The notes under the pieces are model-generated. The model ran no database searches, had not been told where the DNA came from, and worked only from the letters and a program-made list of their open reading frames with translations. A program made the position numbers and the translations under genes. Positions 7,838-16,500 of a stretch of 64,000 nt of DNA are shown in pieces. The DNA is from KBS-96 sp964247975 (GTDB lineage Bacteria > Acidobacteriota > Terriglobia > Bryobacterales > Bryobacteraceae): NCBI GenBank assembly GCA_964247975.1, contig CAXTWH010000014.1, positions 1-64,000 on the forward strand, read 5' to 3'. How positions within the stretch are numbered: the first letter of the stretch is position 1; each line of letters opens with the position of its first letter.

Positions 7838-8605
7838 ATGTTCGCTTACACCATTGTTTCAGCCGTTGTTCTTTTCAGTATGGCAGCCGTTGATAGCCGA
7901 CAGGAACAGAAACTGGATTGGAAAATGCAGCGTTTTGAAAAGCATTTGCAGGGCTGCGATTCGCATCCGAAAATCAACTGTGCCTCCGTCAGCCTGGAAT
8001 ATCCGGAGATTCTGGCCGGTCCGGCCCGGGGCAAGGTGGAAATTTCGGAAGCTCTGCAAGACATGCTGTTGACGCCGATTGAAAAAGGGGAGCCGCCGGT
8101 TGATGAAGACCAGTTCGCTTCGCAGATTTTGAATCATTATCAAAGCTGGCTGAAACAAGGCGGAGACGCCCAAATTTCCTGGGCTGTGGAGCGGAAAATT
8201 GATGTGGACTACAGCTCACCCCAGGTGTTCTGCATCCGGCTGCTCGAACGAGTGGAACAGGGCAAAGAGCGTTCGGCTAAGAACACTGTGTATTTTAATT
8301 TCCGCCCGGAAGACGGCACGTTAATTCAACTGAGCGAATTGATTCAGCCCCGGAGCATGGAACAGTTCAAAGCTATTGCCCAGAAGCACTTCAAAGACAA
8401 AGACCAGAAAGTGCCAGCCGGAGAAGATGCCAAGCTGCCTGGGCAACTATTCGCGCTACCTAAGAATTTTGCGATTGAAAAAGACGGATTGCACTTCCGG
8501 TATGAGGAAGACCAGGTAAATCCGCGCTCTCTGCGCACGCCGGAGTTTACGGTGCCTTATTCAGACTTCCGCAACCTGCTGCAAGCCGACATCAAGCTAC
8601 CTTAG
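7838..8605 (+). CDS. DUF3298/DUF4163-like exported protein
   Basis: A 255-residue protein from the ATG at 7838, preceded by AGGATAGG. The N-terminus is hydrophobic (FAYTIVSAVVLFSMAAVDS) and looks like a signal peptide or anchor. The body resembles proteins with DUF4163 plus DUF3298 domains, as found in RsiV-like anti-sigma factors and PdaC-type deacetylase N-termini: a mixed fold with YFNFRPEDGTLIQLSELI and a C-terminal LHFRYEEDQV...FTVPYSDF. Such domains are thought to bind cell-wall ligands. No enzymatic domain follows. It converges on the aldo/keto reductase gene downstream with only 11 bases between stops. Confidence 0.55.
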   Translation: MFAYTIVSAVVLFSMAAVDSRQEQKLDWKMQRFEKHLQGCDSHPKINCASVSLEYPEILAGPARGKVEISEALQDMLLTPIEKGEPPVDEDQFASQILNHYQSWLKQGGDAQISWAVERKIDVDYSSPQVFCIRLLERVEQGKERSAKNTVYFNFRPEDGTLIQLSELIQPRSMEQFKAIAQKHFKDKDQKVPAGEDAKLPGQLFALPKNFAIEKDGLHFRYEEDQVNPRSLRTPEFTVPYSDFRNLLQADIKLP

Positions 8606-8616
8606 AGCATGAAATT

Positions 8617-9609
8617 CTAAATACCAACTTTGGCCATCATAGCCGCCGGATAACGATCACCTGCCGCCACACCTGCCGGGAACACTTCGTTTATTTCTGC
8701 AAGCTCCTGCGGGGACAGTTTAATCTGCAAAGCAGCGACGTTTTCATCCAGGTATTTGCGGCGTTTGGTGCCGGGAATGGCCACAATGTCTTCGCCCTGC
8801 GCGCAGACCCAGGCCAGCGCAAGCTGAGACGTGGTGTAGCCTTTTTTTCCGGCAATTTGAGTGAGTTTATCAACCAGATCCAGATTCTTCTGGAAATTTT
8901 CGCCTTGGAAACGAGGCTGGAACCGGCGCACATCATCAGTGGGCAGATCGTCAAAGCTTTTCAATTCGCCGCTTAAGAAGCCGCGACCTAATGGACTGTA
9001 AGGCACAAAACCGATTCCCAGTTCGCGGCAGGCGGGTAGAATTTCAGTTTCCACGTCACGGCTCCAAAGAGAATATTCGGTTTGCAGCGCGGTGATGGGA
9101 AATGTTTTCATGGCCCTGCTCAGGGATTGGGGGCCAGCTTCGGATAAACCCAGATAACCGATCTTGCCTTCTTCGCGGAGGCGCGACATTTCACCAACAG
9201 TATCCTCAATCGGCACGTTCACATCCACCCGATGAGCGTAGTAAAGGTTGATGTGCTCCATTCCCAAACGGCGCAGGCTGGCCTCGCAGGCTTTTCGCAC
9301 GTAATCGGGCCGACCGCAGACATCGCGCTTGGCGGGATCGTTAGGATCGCGAACAAAGCCGAATTTAGTGGCGACTACCACGTTCTCCCGACGGCCTTTC
9401 AAGGCGCGTCCAACCAATTCTTCATTCTGGCCTAAAGCGTACATATCGGCGGTGTCAAAGAAATTGATGCCGAGTTCCAGCGCGTGATGAATGGTGGCGA
9501 TTGCTTCCGGCTCGTTGTCGCGAACCCCGTAAAAATCGGACATGCCCATGCAGCCCAGCCCTTGCGCGGAAACCTGCAATCCTTGTTTCCCTAATTTTCG
9601 GAGTTCCAT
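8617..9609 (-). CDS. Aldo/keto reductase (YhdN/AKR13-like)
   Basis: This 330-residue NADPH-dependent oxidoreductase has a TIM-barrel fold. The catalytic tetrad is complete: Asp52 and Tyr57 in FFDTADMYALG, Lys82 in VVATKFGF, His126 in YYAHRVD. The N-terminus MELRKLGKQGLQVSAQGLGCMGMS is characteristic of this subfamily. An in-frame ATG six codons upstream is possible but gives a non-conserved extension. The C-terminal SQLALAWVCAQGEDIVAIPGT is the cofactor-binding region. The physiological substrate is unknown; family members reduce aldehydes, ketones and dicarbonyls. It is divergent from a second, Tat-exported reductase. Confidence 0.9.
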   Translation of the reverse strand: MELRKLGKQGLQVSAQGLGCMGMSDFYGVRDNEPEAIATIHHALELGINFFDTADMYALGQNEELVGRALKGRRENVVVATKFGFVRDPNDPAKRDVCGRPDYVRKACEASLRRLGMEHINLYYAHRVDVNVPIEDTVGEMSRLREEGKIGYLGLSEAGPQSLSRAMKTFPITALQTEYSLWSRDVETEILPACRELGIGFVPYSPLGRGFLSGELKSFDDLPTDDVRRFQPRFQGENFQKNLDLVDKLTQIAGKKGYTTSQLALAWVCAQGEDIVAIPGTKRRKYLDENVAALQIKLSPQELAEINEVFPAGVAAGDRYPAAMMAKVGI

Positions 9610-9702
9610 AGTGATCTCACTTTTCATGATAGGCGAGAACCGATAGGCGTCAGGCCGAAATGCTGTTAATATGAAAATCCAAACCACTCCGGGAGGATGG
9701 AA

Positions 9703-10866
9703 ATGAGCGGAAATCAATCACGTCGCGGTTTTCTGCAAACCACGCTGGCGCAAGCCGCCGCGGGAGCAGCACTTTCCAAACTAACAGCAGGAGCGGAACC
9801 CCAATCCACTGATGGCGAGTGGCGCAATAAGCAGCCGGGTATGGCGTACCGTCGTTTAGGGCGAACGGGTTTGATGATTTCCGAAGTGATTTCCGGCGGC
9901 GACCCAATTACCAGCAGTAATTATCAGCATCTGAATCTCGCCCTGGAAATGGGCTTGAATTACCTGGATATGGCGCCCGCGTATTCCAACGGCGACTGCG
10001 AAATTGCTTATGGAAAACTGCTCGGAGGCTCGGCCAAGCGGGACAAAGTGTTTCTGCAAACCAAAGTTTCCGCGTTTCTGAACCTGCGCTACCGCATGTA
10101 CCGCGACATCTTCAACGGGCTTCCGGCAGATAAGCAAAACACGATTACCAGGAAAGCGGAAGAACTGCATCAAAACAATCTGGCCGAAAAACCGGGCTAT
10201 TATTTGGATTATTTTCCCGGCCAACACAATCAGTTTCCTCCGGCTTACCTGGCAGTGGCCATGATGCCCGATTACGCCCATTTAGTGGAAGGAAGCCAGG
10301 AGTTCCGCAAGTGCATTACGGATTCAGTGGAAGGAAGCTTGAAGCGCGTCGGCACCGACCATTTTGATCTGCTGATGTGTCCACATGGAGCCGCGCTGGT
10401 GGAGGAACTCGATAATCCCCATATTTACGAGACTTTCCAGGAAATCAAGAAACAGGGAAAAGTGCGGTTTCTGGGAGTCACTTCGCATAACGACGCGGCA
10501 GGCACCTTGAGAAAGGCCGCCCAGTTGGGCCATTATGATACCGTGATGTGCGCTTATAACGTGATCAACGGCGGCTATGTGGACCAAGCTATTCTGGATG
10601 CTTCCGCTAAACAGGTAGGCATTATCGCCATGAAAGCGGCCCACGCTGTAGCGACGCACCACAAGGAACTACAGCCGGTACCGCAGTGGCGCATTGATAA
10701 AGTAAACAAAATTATTTTAGGCGATATGAAGCCGCCGATGAAAGCTTACGTGTGGGCCTTGCAGAATCCGCATATTGCGGCGGTGAATTCCAATTTGTGG
10801 GATGAAACCTTTGTGCGCGAGAACTTATCGCTGGCGGGGAAGAAAGTTGAGCTACAGCGGGCTTAA
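9703..10866 (+). CDS. Tat-exported aldo/keto reductase with large insertion
   Basis: A 387-residue protein. The N-terminus SRRGFLQTT plus a hydrophobic stretch is a twin-arginine signal, so the folded enzyme should be exported. The barrel residues are Asp89 and Tyr94 (LDMAPAYSNG), Lys121 (LQTKVS) and His228 (MCPHG). The Lys-to-His distance is about 107 residues rather than the usual 35-45, so roughly 70 residues are inserted, including KPGYYLDYFPGQHNQFPPAY. I chose the ATG at 9703 because GGGAGG lies six bases before it; the ATG at 9697 directly abuts that site. Substrate unknown. Exported reductases of this type are common in Acidobacteria and Planctomycetes. Confidence 0.85.
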   Translation: MSGNQSRRGFLQTTLAQAAAGAALSKLTAGAEPQSTDGEWRNKQPGMAYRRLGRTGLMISEVISGGDPITSSNYQHLNLALEMGLNYLDMAPAYSNGDCEIAYGKLLGGSAKRDKVFLQTKVSAFLNLRYRMYRDIFNGLPADKQNTITRKAEELHQNNLAEKPGYYLDYFPGQHNQFPPAYLAVAMMPDYAHLVEGSQEFRKCITDSVEGSLKRVGTDHFDLLMCPHGAALVEELDNPHIYETFQEIKKQGKVRFLGVTSHNDAAGTLRKAAQLGHYDTVMCAYNVINGGYVDQAILDASAKQVGIIAMKAAHAVATHHKELQPVPQWRIDKVNKIILGDMKPPMKAYVWALQNPHIAAVNSNLWDETFVRENLSLAGKKVELQRA

Positions 10867-10906
10867 TTACTCCGGCAATCAACAGCAATGCCGATTGCCG
10901 GAGTAA
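10867..10906. terminator. Perfect 14-bp intergenic hairpin, possible bidirectional terminator
   Basis: TTACTCCGGCAATC (10867-10880), a 12-base loop, and its exact reverse complement (10893-10906). It lies right after the reductase stop and before the end of the convergent peptidoglycan-binding gene. There is no T run on either strand, so intrinsic termination is uncertain; transcript-end stabilisation is an alternative. Confidence 0.5.
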
Positions 10907-10937
10907 CGATTCAAATTTACTGGAACAGCTACGGTTT

Positions 10938-11432
10938 TTACTTGCCGGTTACAACGTCTTTAATGCCTTTGCCGACATCTTTAGCTGCTTTACCGGTGCC
11001 GATGCCAATGTTTTTCGCGCCTTTGCCAACCGATGTGCCCAAATCTTTACCGGCGTTTACCACGTGGCCGTGTTTTAAATCCGCACCCGTGTCTTTCGCA
11101 CCCTCGCCAATTTGTTTTCCGCCCTTGGCGTAGGAGTGCTTGGTGGTGCTACCCGCTTGGCTGAATTCAGGTCCAGCCGAGGATTGGACACCTAAGCCTT
11201 CCAGCGTTCTGCCCGCCAGTTTGCCGTTCGCCGGAAGATCGCTTTTTTTCTGAAAACTGCGCACAGCAGCGCGGGTTTTCGGACCCATTTTGCCGTCCAC
11301 CGGGCCAGGGTCATATCCTTTGTCCTTCAACGCCTGCTGCGATTTGCTGATGATTTCGGAGCTTTGCGCCGAAAGCACAGGAACCGTGGATAAGCTGAAC
11401 GCGAGTACTGAGCTCCACAAAATTTTACGCAT
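10938..11432 (-). CDS. Secreted peptidoglycan-binding (PG_binding_1) protein with LEA-like repeat tail
   Basis: A protein of 164 residues. It has a signal peptide (to VLSAQ), then a PG_binding_1 module at about 25-85 with SQQALKDKGYDPGPVDGKMG and TRAAVRSFQKKSDLP, which binds peptidoglycan. From about residue 95 the tail is rich in Gly, Lys, Ala and Asp and shows 11-residue periodicity: AGKDLGTSVGK, GAKNIGIGTGK, AAKDVGKGIKD. This resembles LEA group 3 or YtxH-like amphipathic repeats. The ATG at 11432 is better spaced from GGGAG than the one at 11435. A wall-associated protective or structural role is plausible but inferred. Confidence 0.75.
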   Translation of the reverse strand: MRKILWSSVLAFSLSTVPVLSAQSSEIISKSQQALKDKGYDPGPVDGKMGPKTRAAVRSFQKKSDLPANGKLAGRTLEGLGVQSSAGPEFSQAGSTTKHSYAKGGKQIGEGAKDTGADLKHGHVVNAGKDLGTSVGKGAKNIGIGTGKAAKDVGKGIKDVVTGK

Positions 11433-11554
11433 CATTTCTCCCTCACTAAATTAGACACTACCTTATGTTTACCAAGTTTCGCTTACTCAGCGCCTTCGTG
11501 GTTAAGCCTAAGATAATTTAATTATTTCAAGGCAATTTTCTTAATGAAAGCCGA

Positions 11555-12202
11555 TCAAGCTTGCCGGCGCGACAGCCAGCGGTTTTCAATGTCCTGCTTC
11601 CAACTGCCGAACAAAGGGGAGCGGAGTGCGCTGACCAGCTTTGTTCCATCACCCTCATTACCCTTGTACAGCCGGACCACATCAGCCACACTGATCTGCT
11701 CGGGGCCGGATTGCAATTTTTCGACGCAATCTCCATTCCCAATCTCGCCTGCTTCCACCACGGAAAAATAAAAGCCGGAGCGCTCGCTTTGCCAGAACAG
11801 CTTTACCATATCGGGCCGACCGAACCGGAGCGCCAGCTTATAACACGGCATACGAGGCTGAGTAACTTGTAATATGGACGAGCCAATTTTAAATCTGTCA
11901 CCAATACAAATAGAGGTTTCCAGCAGACCGGCAGTGGTCAGGTTTTCGCCAAAGCTGCCAAAGGGAAAGTCAAGTTCCGGCAGCAGTTTACGCCAATAGC
12001 CATAGTGTTCGGAGGGGTAAAGGTAGACTGCCTTGTAAGGACCACCATGCACTCTGAGATCCGCCTGCCGATCGCCGGTTAAGTTATAGCCCTGAATAAC
12101 GCGGCGGTCTTCAACAGGCGATTTAAAGATTCCGGTGAGCACCGAACCGTTTTGAACGGGTACCCGGCGCGGCAATCCAACATTTAAAGAAAGAACATGC
12201 AT
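11555..12202 (-). CDS. MOSC domain protein (YiiM-like)
   Basis: A 215-residue protein with the MOSC beta-barrel: DLRVHGGPYKAVYLYP, FGENLTTAGL, ICIGDRFKIGSSILQVTQPR, and the conserved Cys in RMPCYKLALRFG. A C-terminal helical 3-alpha region follows (VADVVRLYKG). YiiM-type MOSC proteins are molybdenum-cofactor-dependent reductases of N-hydroxylated substrates, related to the sulfurase C-terminal domain. The Cys expected to ligate molybdenum is present. The window also encodes a molybdenum hydroxylase subunit at 51.5 kb but no cofactor biosynthesis genes. Confidence 0.85.
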   Translation of the reverse strand: MHVLSLNVGLPRRVPVQNGSVLTGIFKSPVEDRRVIQGYNLTGDRQADLRVHGGPYKAVYLYPSEHYGYWRKLLPELDFPFGSFGENLTTAGLLETSICIGDRFKIGSSILQVTQPRMPCYKLALRFGRPDMVKLFWQSERSGFYFSVVEAGEIGNGDCVEKLQSGPEQISVADVVRLYKGNEGDGTKLVSALRSPLFGSWKQDIENRWLSRRQA

Positions 12203-12241
12203 AGTTTCGCGCGGCTTCTTTAGGCAGATTAATTCCGGTGA

Positions 12242-13153
12242 TCAGGCCAAGGCAGTGCGCATGTAATTAATGCACTTTTTCACTTCCTCAACGGGAGTGC
12301 CAGAGCCTTGGTACTCGTACTCCACCAAGGCCGGAATCGGATATTTTTTTTCTTTCAACAAGGACAGAACCGGTTTGATGGGAGTGTCGCCTTCGCCCCA
12401 AAGCGTGTTCGGGCCATCGTTTTTCTTGCGATCTTTAATATGCAGGTGAGTGATGTCAGCATGATGCTGCTGAATAAAAGCAACCGGATCGAAGCCGGCT
12501 GCGGAAAAATGGCCGATATCCAAGTTGATTTTGAAATATTTCGACATAGCCAGCGCTTTCTGGAATGTTTCCGGCGAGGAAAACTCGTTCGGATCTTTGG
12601 TATTAGAATGGCCATGCATGGCTACGTAGATTTTATGTTTTTCCGCTAAGGGAGCCAAACGCGGAGCAACAGTGAGCTGGGTGGAAGCGGCGATGATCTT
12701 TACGCCCATCGCATGGGTCTGCTCGAAGCACTTTTCCAGTTCCGCGTCGGTGAAATCGTCCCGAAAATTCAGAGTGTAAGCGTAGATGTTGATTCCAGCA
12801 TCATCGAACTTTTTGCGAACTGCCTTGAAATGATCCATCGGAGTGGAAAGGCGCCATTCACGCAGGTCTTCACGCCTCTTGTTTGCTTCGGGGCTGTGCG
12901 GGGCAGTTCGCGTCATGGAACTGGCTGGTTCGACTTGGGGCGAGAACAATTCGCATTCCGCAGCTCCGCACTCGGTTAAAGCCTGAATCACCGGGACTAC
13001 GGCATCACCGCCAGCGGTATGGGGCAGTTCCCGAAAACTGTAAGTACAGGCTCCGAGCCGCACACCATTTACGGTTGAATTGATCTTTGCCAGCGCAGCC
13101 GACACCGGTAGCGCGGCCAAAAGCGTTTTTCCAAAATCACGTCGGGAATACAT
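12242..13153 (-). CDS. Tat-exported sugar phosphate isomerase/epimerase-like TIM barrel
   Basis: A 303-residue protein from the ATG at 13153, which has GGAGCTGAT upstream. The N-terminus MYSRRDFGKTLLAALPVSAALA is a twin-arginine signal. The body is a xylose-isomerase-like (AP_endonuc_2) barrel with metal-ligand motifs VAMHGHSNTKDP, NLDIGHFSAAGFDP, ITHLHIKDRKKND and LVEYEYQGSG. Such proteins isomerise or epimerise sugars, but the exported Acidobacterial members have no defined substrate. It is divergent from the RND permease gene. Confidence 0.82.
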   Translation of the reverse strand: MYSRRDFGKTLLAALPVSAALAKINSTVNGVRLGACTYSFRELPHTAGGDAVVPVIQALTECGAAECELFSPQVEPASSMTRTAPHSPEANKRREDLREWRLSTPMDHFKAVRKKFDDAGINIYAYTLNFRDDFTDAELEKCFEQTHAMGVKIIAASTQLTVAPRLAPLAEKHKIYVAMHGHSNTKDPNEFSSPETFQKALAMSKYFKINLDIGHFSAAGFDPVAFIQQHHADITHLHIKDRKKNDGPNTLWGEGDTPIKPVLSLLKEKKYPIPALVEYEYQGSGTPVEEVKKCINYMRTALA

Positions 13154-13296
13154 ATCAGCTCCTTTATTCAGCGCGAAACTCTGAAAGAGCATTGTATGAA
13201 ACTGTATTGCAACGCTTCAAATTCCATAATAGAAAAGGCTGATCAGTTTTTGGCGAAAGCCGTTTCGATTCTCCGGTTTTTGGAAAGATTCGTTGC

Positions 13297-16200
13297 ATGT
13301 GGATTGTTAAGATTGCGCTTTCGCGCCCGTATACTTTTATTGTTTTAGCGCTGTTAATTTTTCTGATTGCGCCGATTATTATTCTGCGAACGCCGACCGA
13401 TATCTTCCCCAATATCGATATTCCGGTAATTTCGATCATTTGGCAATACAACGGCATGAATCCGGAAGAACTGGAAGGCCGAATCACGACCGTGTTCGAG
13501 CGCACGATGGCAACGCTCGTAAACGATATTGAACATATCGAATCAACGACGCTGAACGGCTCGGCCAGCATCAAAGTTTACCTGCAGCCGAACGCGAGCG
13601 TGGACGCCGGAGTAGCGCAAGTAGCGGCGGCTTCACAAAACACGCTGAAAAACCTGCCGCCAGGAACCAATCCTCCGCTGGTTCTGCAATACAGCGCCAC
13701 CACGGTGCCGATTATTCAGCTTGCGCTTTCGGGCGAAACCCTGACCGAGCAGGCGTTGAACGACCTGGGCCAGAATTTCATCCGTCCGCAGCTTGTGACG
13801 GTGCCGGGTGCAGCGGTTCCGTATCCTTATGGCGGAAAGCAGCGCGAGATTGCGATTGATTTGAATCCGGCGCAGATGCAGGCTAAAGGCTTGTCGCCGT
13901 TTGAAATTCTAAACGCGATCAGCACGCAAAACCTGCTGCTGCCTTCCGGCACGGCCAAAATGGGTCAGTTTGAATACGACATACGAATGAACACTGCTCC
14001 GCGTACGGTGGCGCAGATTAATGCGCTGCCGATTAAAGTGGTGAACGGAGCGACGATTTACCTGAGCGATGTGGCGCACGCGCGCGATGGGTTTGCGCCG
14101 CAAACCAACATTGTCAGGCAGGATGGGCGACACGGCGTTCTGATGAGCATTTTTAAGAGCGGCAATGCGTCCACCCTGAGCATTGTGAGTGGAATACGCA
14201 AAGCACTGCCGACCATTGCCACCATGCTTCCGCCGGAGTTGAAGATTCAGCCGCTGGCAGACCAATCCATCTTTGTACGAGCCGCTATCAGCGGCGTGGT
14301 CCGGGAAGCCATTATTGCCGCCTGCCTGACAGGCTTGATGATTCTGCTGTTTCTAGCCAGTTGGCGCAGCACGCTGATTATTGCCATCTCCATACCATTG
14401 TCGATTTTCACTTCCATTATTGTGTTGAGCGCGCTGCATGAAACGATCAACATCATGACGCTCGGCGGTTTGGCGCTGGCAGTCGGCATTCTGGTGGATG
14501 ACGCTACGGTGGAAATCGAGAATGTGAATCGAATTCTGGAAGAAGGCCAGGAGACTGACATCAAACAGGCGATTCTCGATGGCGCGCAGCAGATTGCGGT
14601 TCCGGCTTTGGTAGCAACGCTTTGCATCTGCATTGTTTTCCTGCCTATGTTTTTTCTGAGCGGTGTCGCTAGGTACCTGTTTGTGCCATTGGCCGAAGCG
14701 GTTGTTTTCGCCATGCTGGCGTCTTACATCCTTTCCCGAACGCTGGTGCCGACGCTGGCCATGTACCTATTGAGAATCCCAGATCATCGTGCAACGCGGC
14801 GCAGAACTCGAAATCCGCTGGTGTTATTTCAACGCGGCTTTGAAAATTTATTCGAGCGAATCAGATTGCGCTACCAGGGGGTGTTAACAACCGCTGTGCA
14901 GCGCCGTTTTATTTTTGTTCCCTTGTTCTTGCTAGGGTGTTTAAGCGCAGCTTTGTTGATACCGGTACTTGGACAGGACTTCTTTCCCAGCAGCGATGCC
15001 GGCCAGATCAGGCTGCATGTGCGCGCCAAAACCGGAACGCGCATTGAAGAAATGGCTCGCTTGTGCGACGAAGTGGAAACGGCGATTCGAAGGCAGATTC
15101 CGCAAAATGAGTTGGAAACGATACTGGACAATATCGGCCTGCCTTTCAGCACGATCAATTTGTCTTACAGCAACTCCGGGCAGATCGGCACAGCGGACGC
15201 CGACATTCTGATATCGCTTAATGAGAAGCATCATCCCGTAGCGGAATACCAAAAACTTTTACGACTCAATCTGCGAGATGAATTTCCGGGAACCACGTTT
15301 TACTTTCTTCCCGCCGATATGGTGACGCAGATTCTGAACTTCGGCCTGCCCGCGCCGGTTGATGTGCAGATTACCGGTAACGCCGTGGCAGCAAGCAAAG
15401 GATTCGCTGACCGCATCCTGCCACTGATGAAGCAGATTCCCGGAGCGGTGGATTTGCACGTGCATCAGGTATTCGATGAGCCCTCATTCAATTTGCAGGT
15501 GGACCGCGTGAAAGCCGCCAACAGCGGATACACGCAGAATGATGTAGCCCGCAGCGTACTGATTTCGTTGAGCGGCAGCTTTCAAACCGCACCCACCTTC
15601 TGGTTGAACTTCAACAACGGAGTGAGCTACAACATGGTGGCCCAGACACCGCAATACGACATTCAATCGCTTTCCGATTTGAAGAACATCCCGATTTCCG
15701 GCAGCGGCATCCAAGCACAGCCAGAAATTTTAAGCGACGTGGCGGACGTGCATCGGACTAATGAACTCGGAGTGGTGACGCATTTCAACATTCGCCGCAC
15801 GGTGGATATTTATGGTTCTGTGCAGGGCCGCGATATGGGCGGGGTAACTCGTGATATTCAACGAGTGCTTGACCGAAATGCCAGGTATCTGCCGCGCGGC
15901 ACTCAGGCGCAACTGAAAGGGCAGGCCGAAACCATGAAACAGTCCTTTATAGGATTGCTGGCCGGGTTGGTATTTTCGATTATCCTGGTTTACTTCTTGA
16001 TTGTGGTAAATTTCCAATCCTGGCTGGACCCGTTCATCATTATCACGGCGTTACCTGCGGCTTTGGCCGGCATTGTGCTTTTCCTGTTTTTCACTCGCAC
16101 CACCCTCAGCGTTCCGGCGTTGATGGGTGCCATTATGTGCATGGGTGTCGCGACCGCCAACAGCATTCTGGTAGTGAGTTTTGCGAAAGACCGGCTGGCA

Positions 16201-16497
16201 CTGCATGGTTCTGCTGCGGAAGCAGCGCTCGAAGCCGGTTCCACCAGATTTCGCCCGGTAATTATGACTGCTGCGGCCATGATCATCGGCATGTTTCCGA
16301 TGGCTTTAGGTTTCGGCGAAGGCGGCGAACAGAATGCGCCGCTGGGGCGCGCCGTCATTGGCGGTCTTTTGTTTGCCACAATAGCTACTTTGTTGTTCGT
16401 TCCCGCCGTGTTCAGCCTGATTCACGGAAGCAAAGAAGCAGACCCTTATTTAAGGGAAGAGATGACAAACTTATCCACTACTGAGAATGTGAGCTAA
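13297..16497 (+). CDS. RND (AcrB/HAE1-type) efflux permease
   Basis: This 1066-residue inner-membrane proton-driven exporter subunit has the N-terminal helix and FPNIDIPVISI segment, two large periplasmic loops and twelve predicted helices. TM4 carries the proton-relay pair in GILVDDATVEIEN. The Lys equivalent to AcrB Lys940 in TM10 is absent: the motif reads MGVATANSILVVSFAKD where AcrB has a Lys. The gene precedes its adaptor gene by three bases, the order seen in many Acidobacterial HAE1 systems. No outer-membrane TolC-like gene is adjacent. Substrates may include drugs, bile-like compounds or solvents, not determinable from sequence. Confidence 0.93.
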   Translation: MWIVKIALSRPYTFIVLALLIFLIAPIIILRTPTDIFPNIDIPVISIIWQYNGMNPEELEGRITTVFERTMATLVNDIEHIESTTLNGSASIKVYLQPNASVDAGVAQVAAASQNTLKNLPPGTNPPLVLQYSATTVPIIQLALSGETLTEQALNDLGQNFIRPQLVTVPGAAVPYPYGGKQREIAIDLNPAQMQAKGLSPFEILNAISTQNLLLPSGTAKMGQFEYDIRMNTAPRTVAQINALPIKVVNGATIYLSDVAHARDGFAPQTNIVRQDGRHGVLMSIFKSGNASTLSIVSGIRKALPTIATMLPPELKIQPLADQSIFVRAAISGVVREAIIAACLTGLMILLFLASWRSTLIIAISIPLSIFTSIIVLSALHETINIMTLGGLALAVGILVDDATVEIENVNRILEEGQETDIKQAILDGAQQIAVPALVATLCICIVFLPMFFLSGVARYLFVPLAEAVVFAMLASYILSRTLVPTLAMYLLRIPDHRATRRRTRNPLVLFQRGFENLFERIRLRYQGVLTTAVQRRFIFVPLFLLGCLSAALLIPVLGQDFFPSSDAGQIRLHVRAKTGTRIEEMARLCDEVETAIRRQIPQNELETILDNIGLPFSTINLSYSNSGQIGTADADILISLNEKHHPVAEYQKLLRLNLRDEFPGTTFYFLPADMVTQILNFGLPAPVDVQITGNAVAASKGFADRILPLMKQIPGAVDLHVHQVFDEPSFNLQVDRVKAANSGYTQNDVARSVLISLSGSFQTAPTFWLNFNNGVSYNMVAQTPQYDIQSLSDLKNIPISGSGIQAQPEILSDVADVHRTNELGVVTHFNIRRTVDIYGSVQGRDMGGVTRDIQRVLDRNARYLPRGTQAQLKGQAETMKQSFIGLLAGLVFSIILVYFLIVVNFQSWLDPFIIITALPAALAGIVLFLFFTRTTLSVPALMGAIMCMGVATANSILVVSFAKDRLALHGSAAEAALEAGSTRFRPVIMTAAAMIIGMFPMALGFGEGGEQNAPLGRAVIGGLLFATIATLLFVPAVFSLIHGSKEADPYLREEMTNLSTTENVS

Positions 16498-16500
16498 AAC

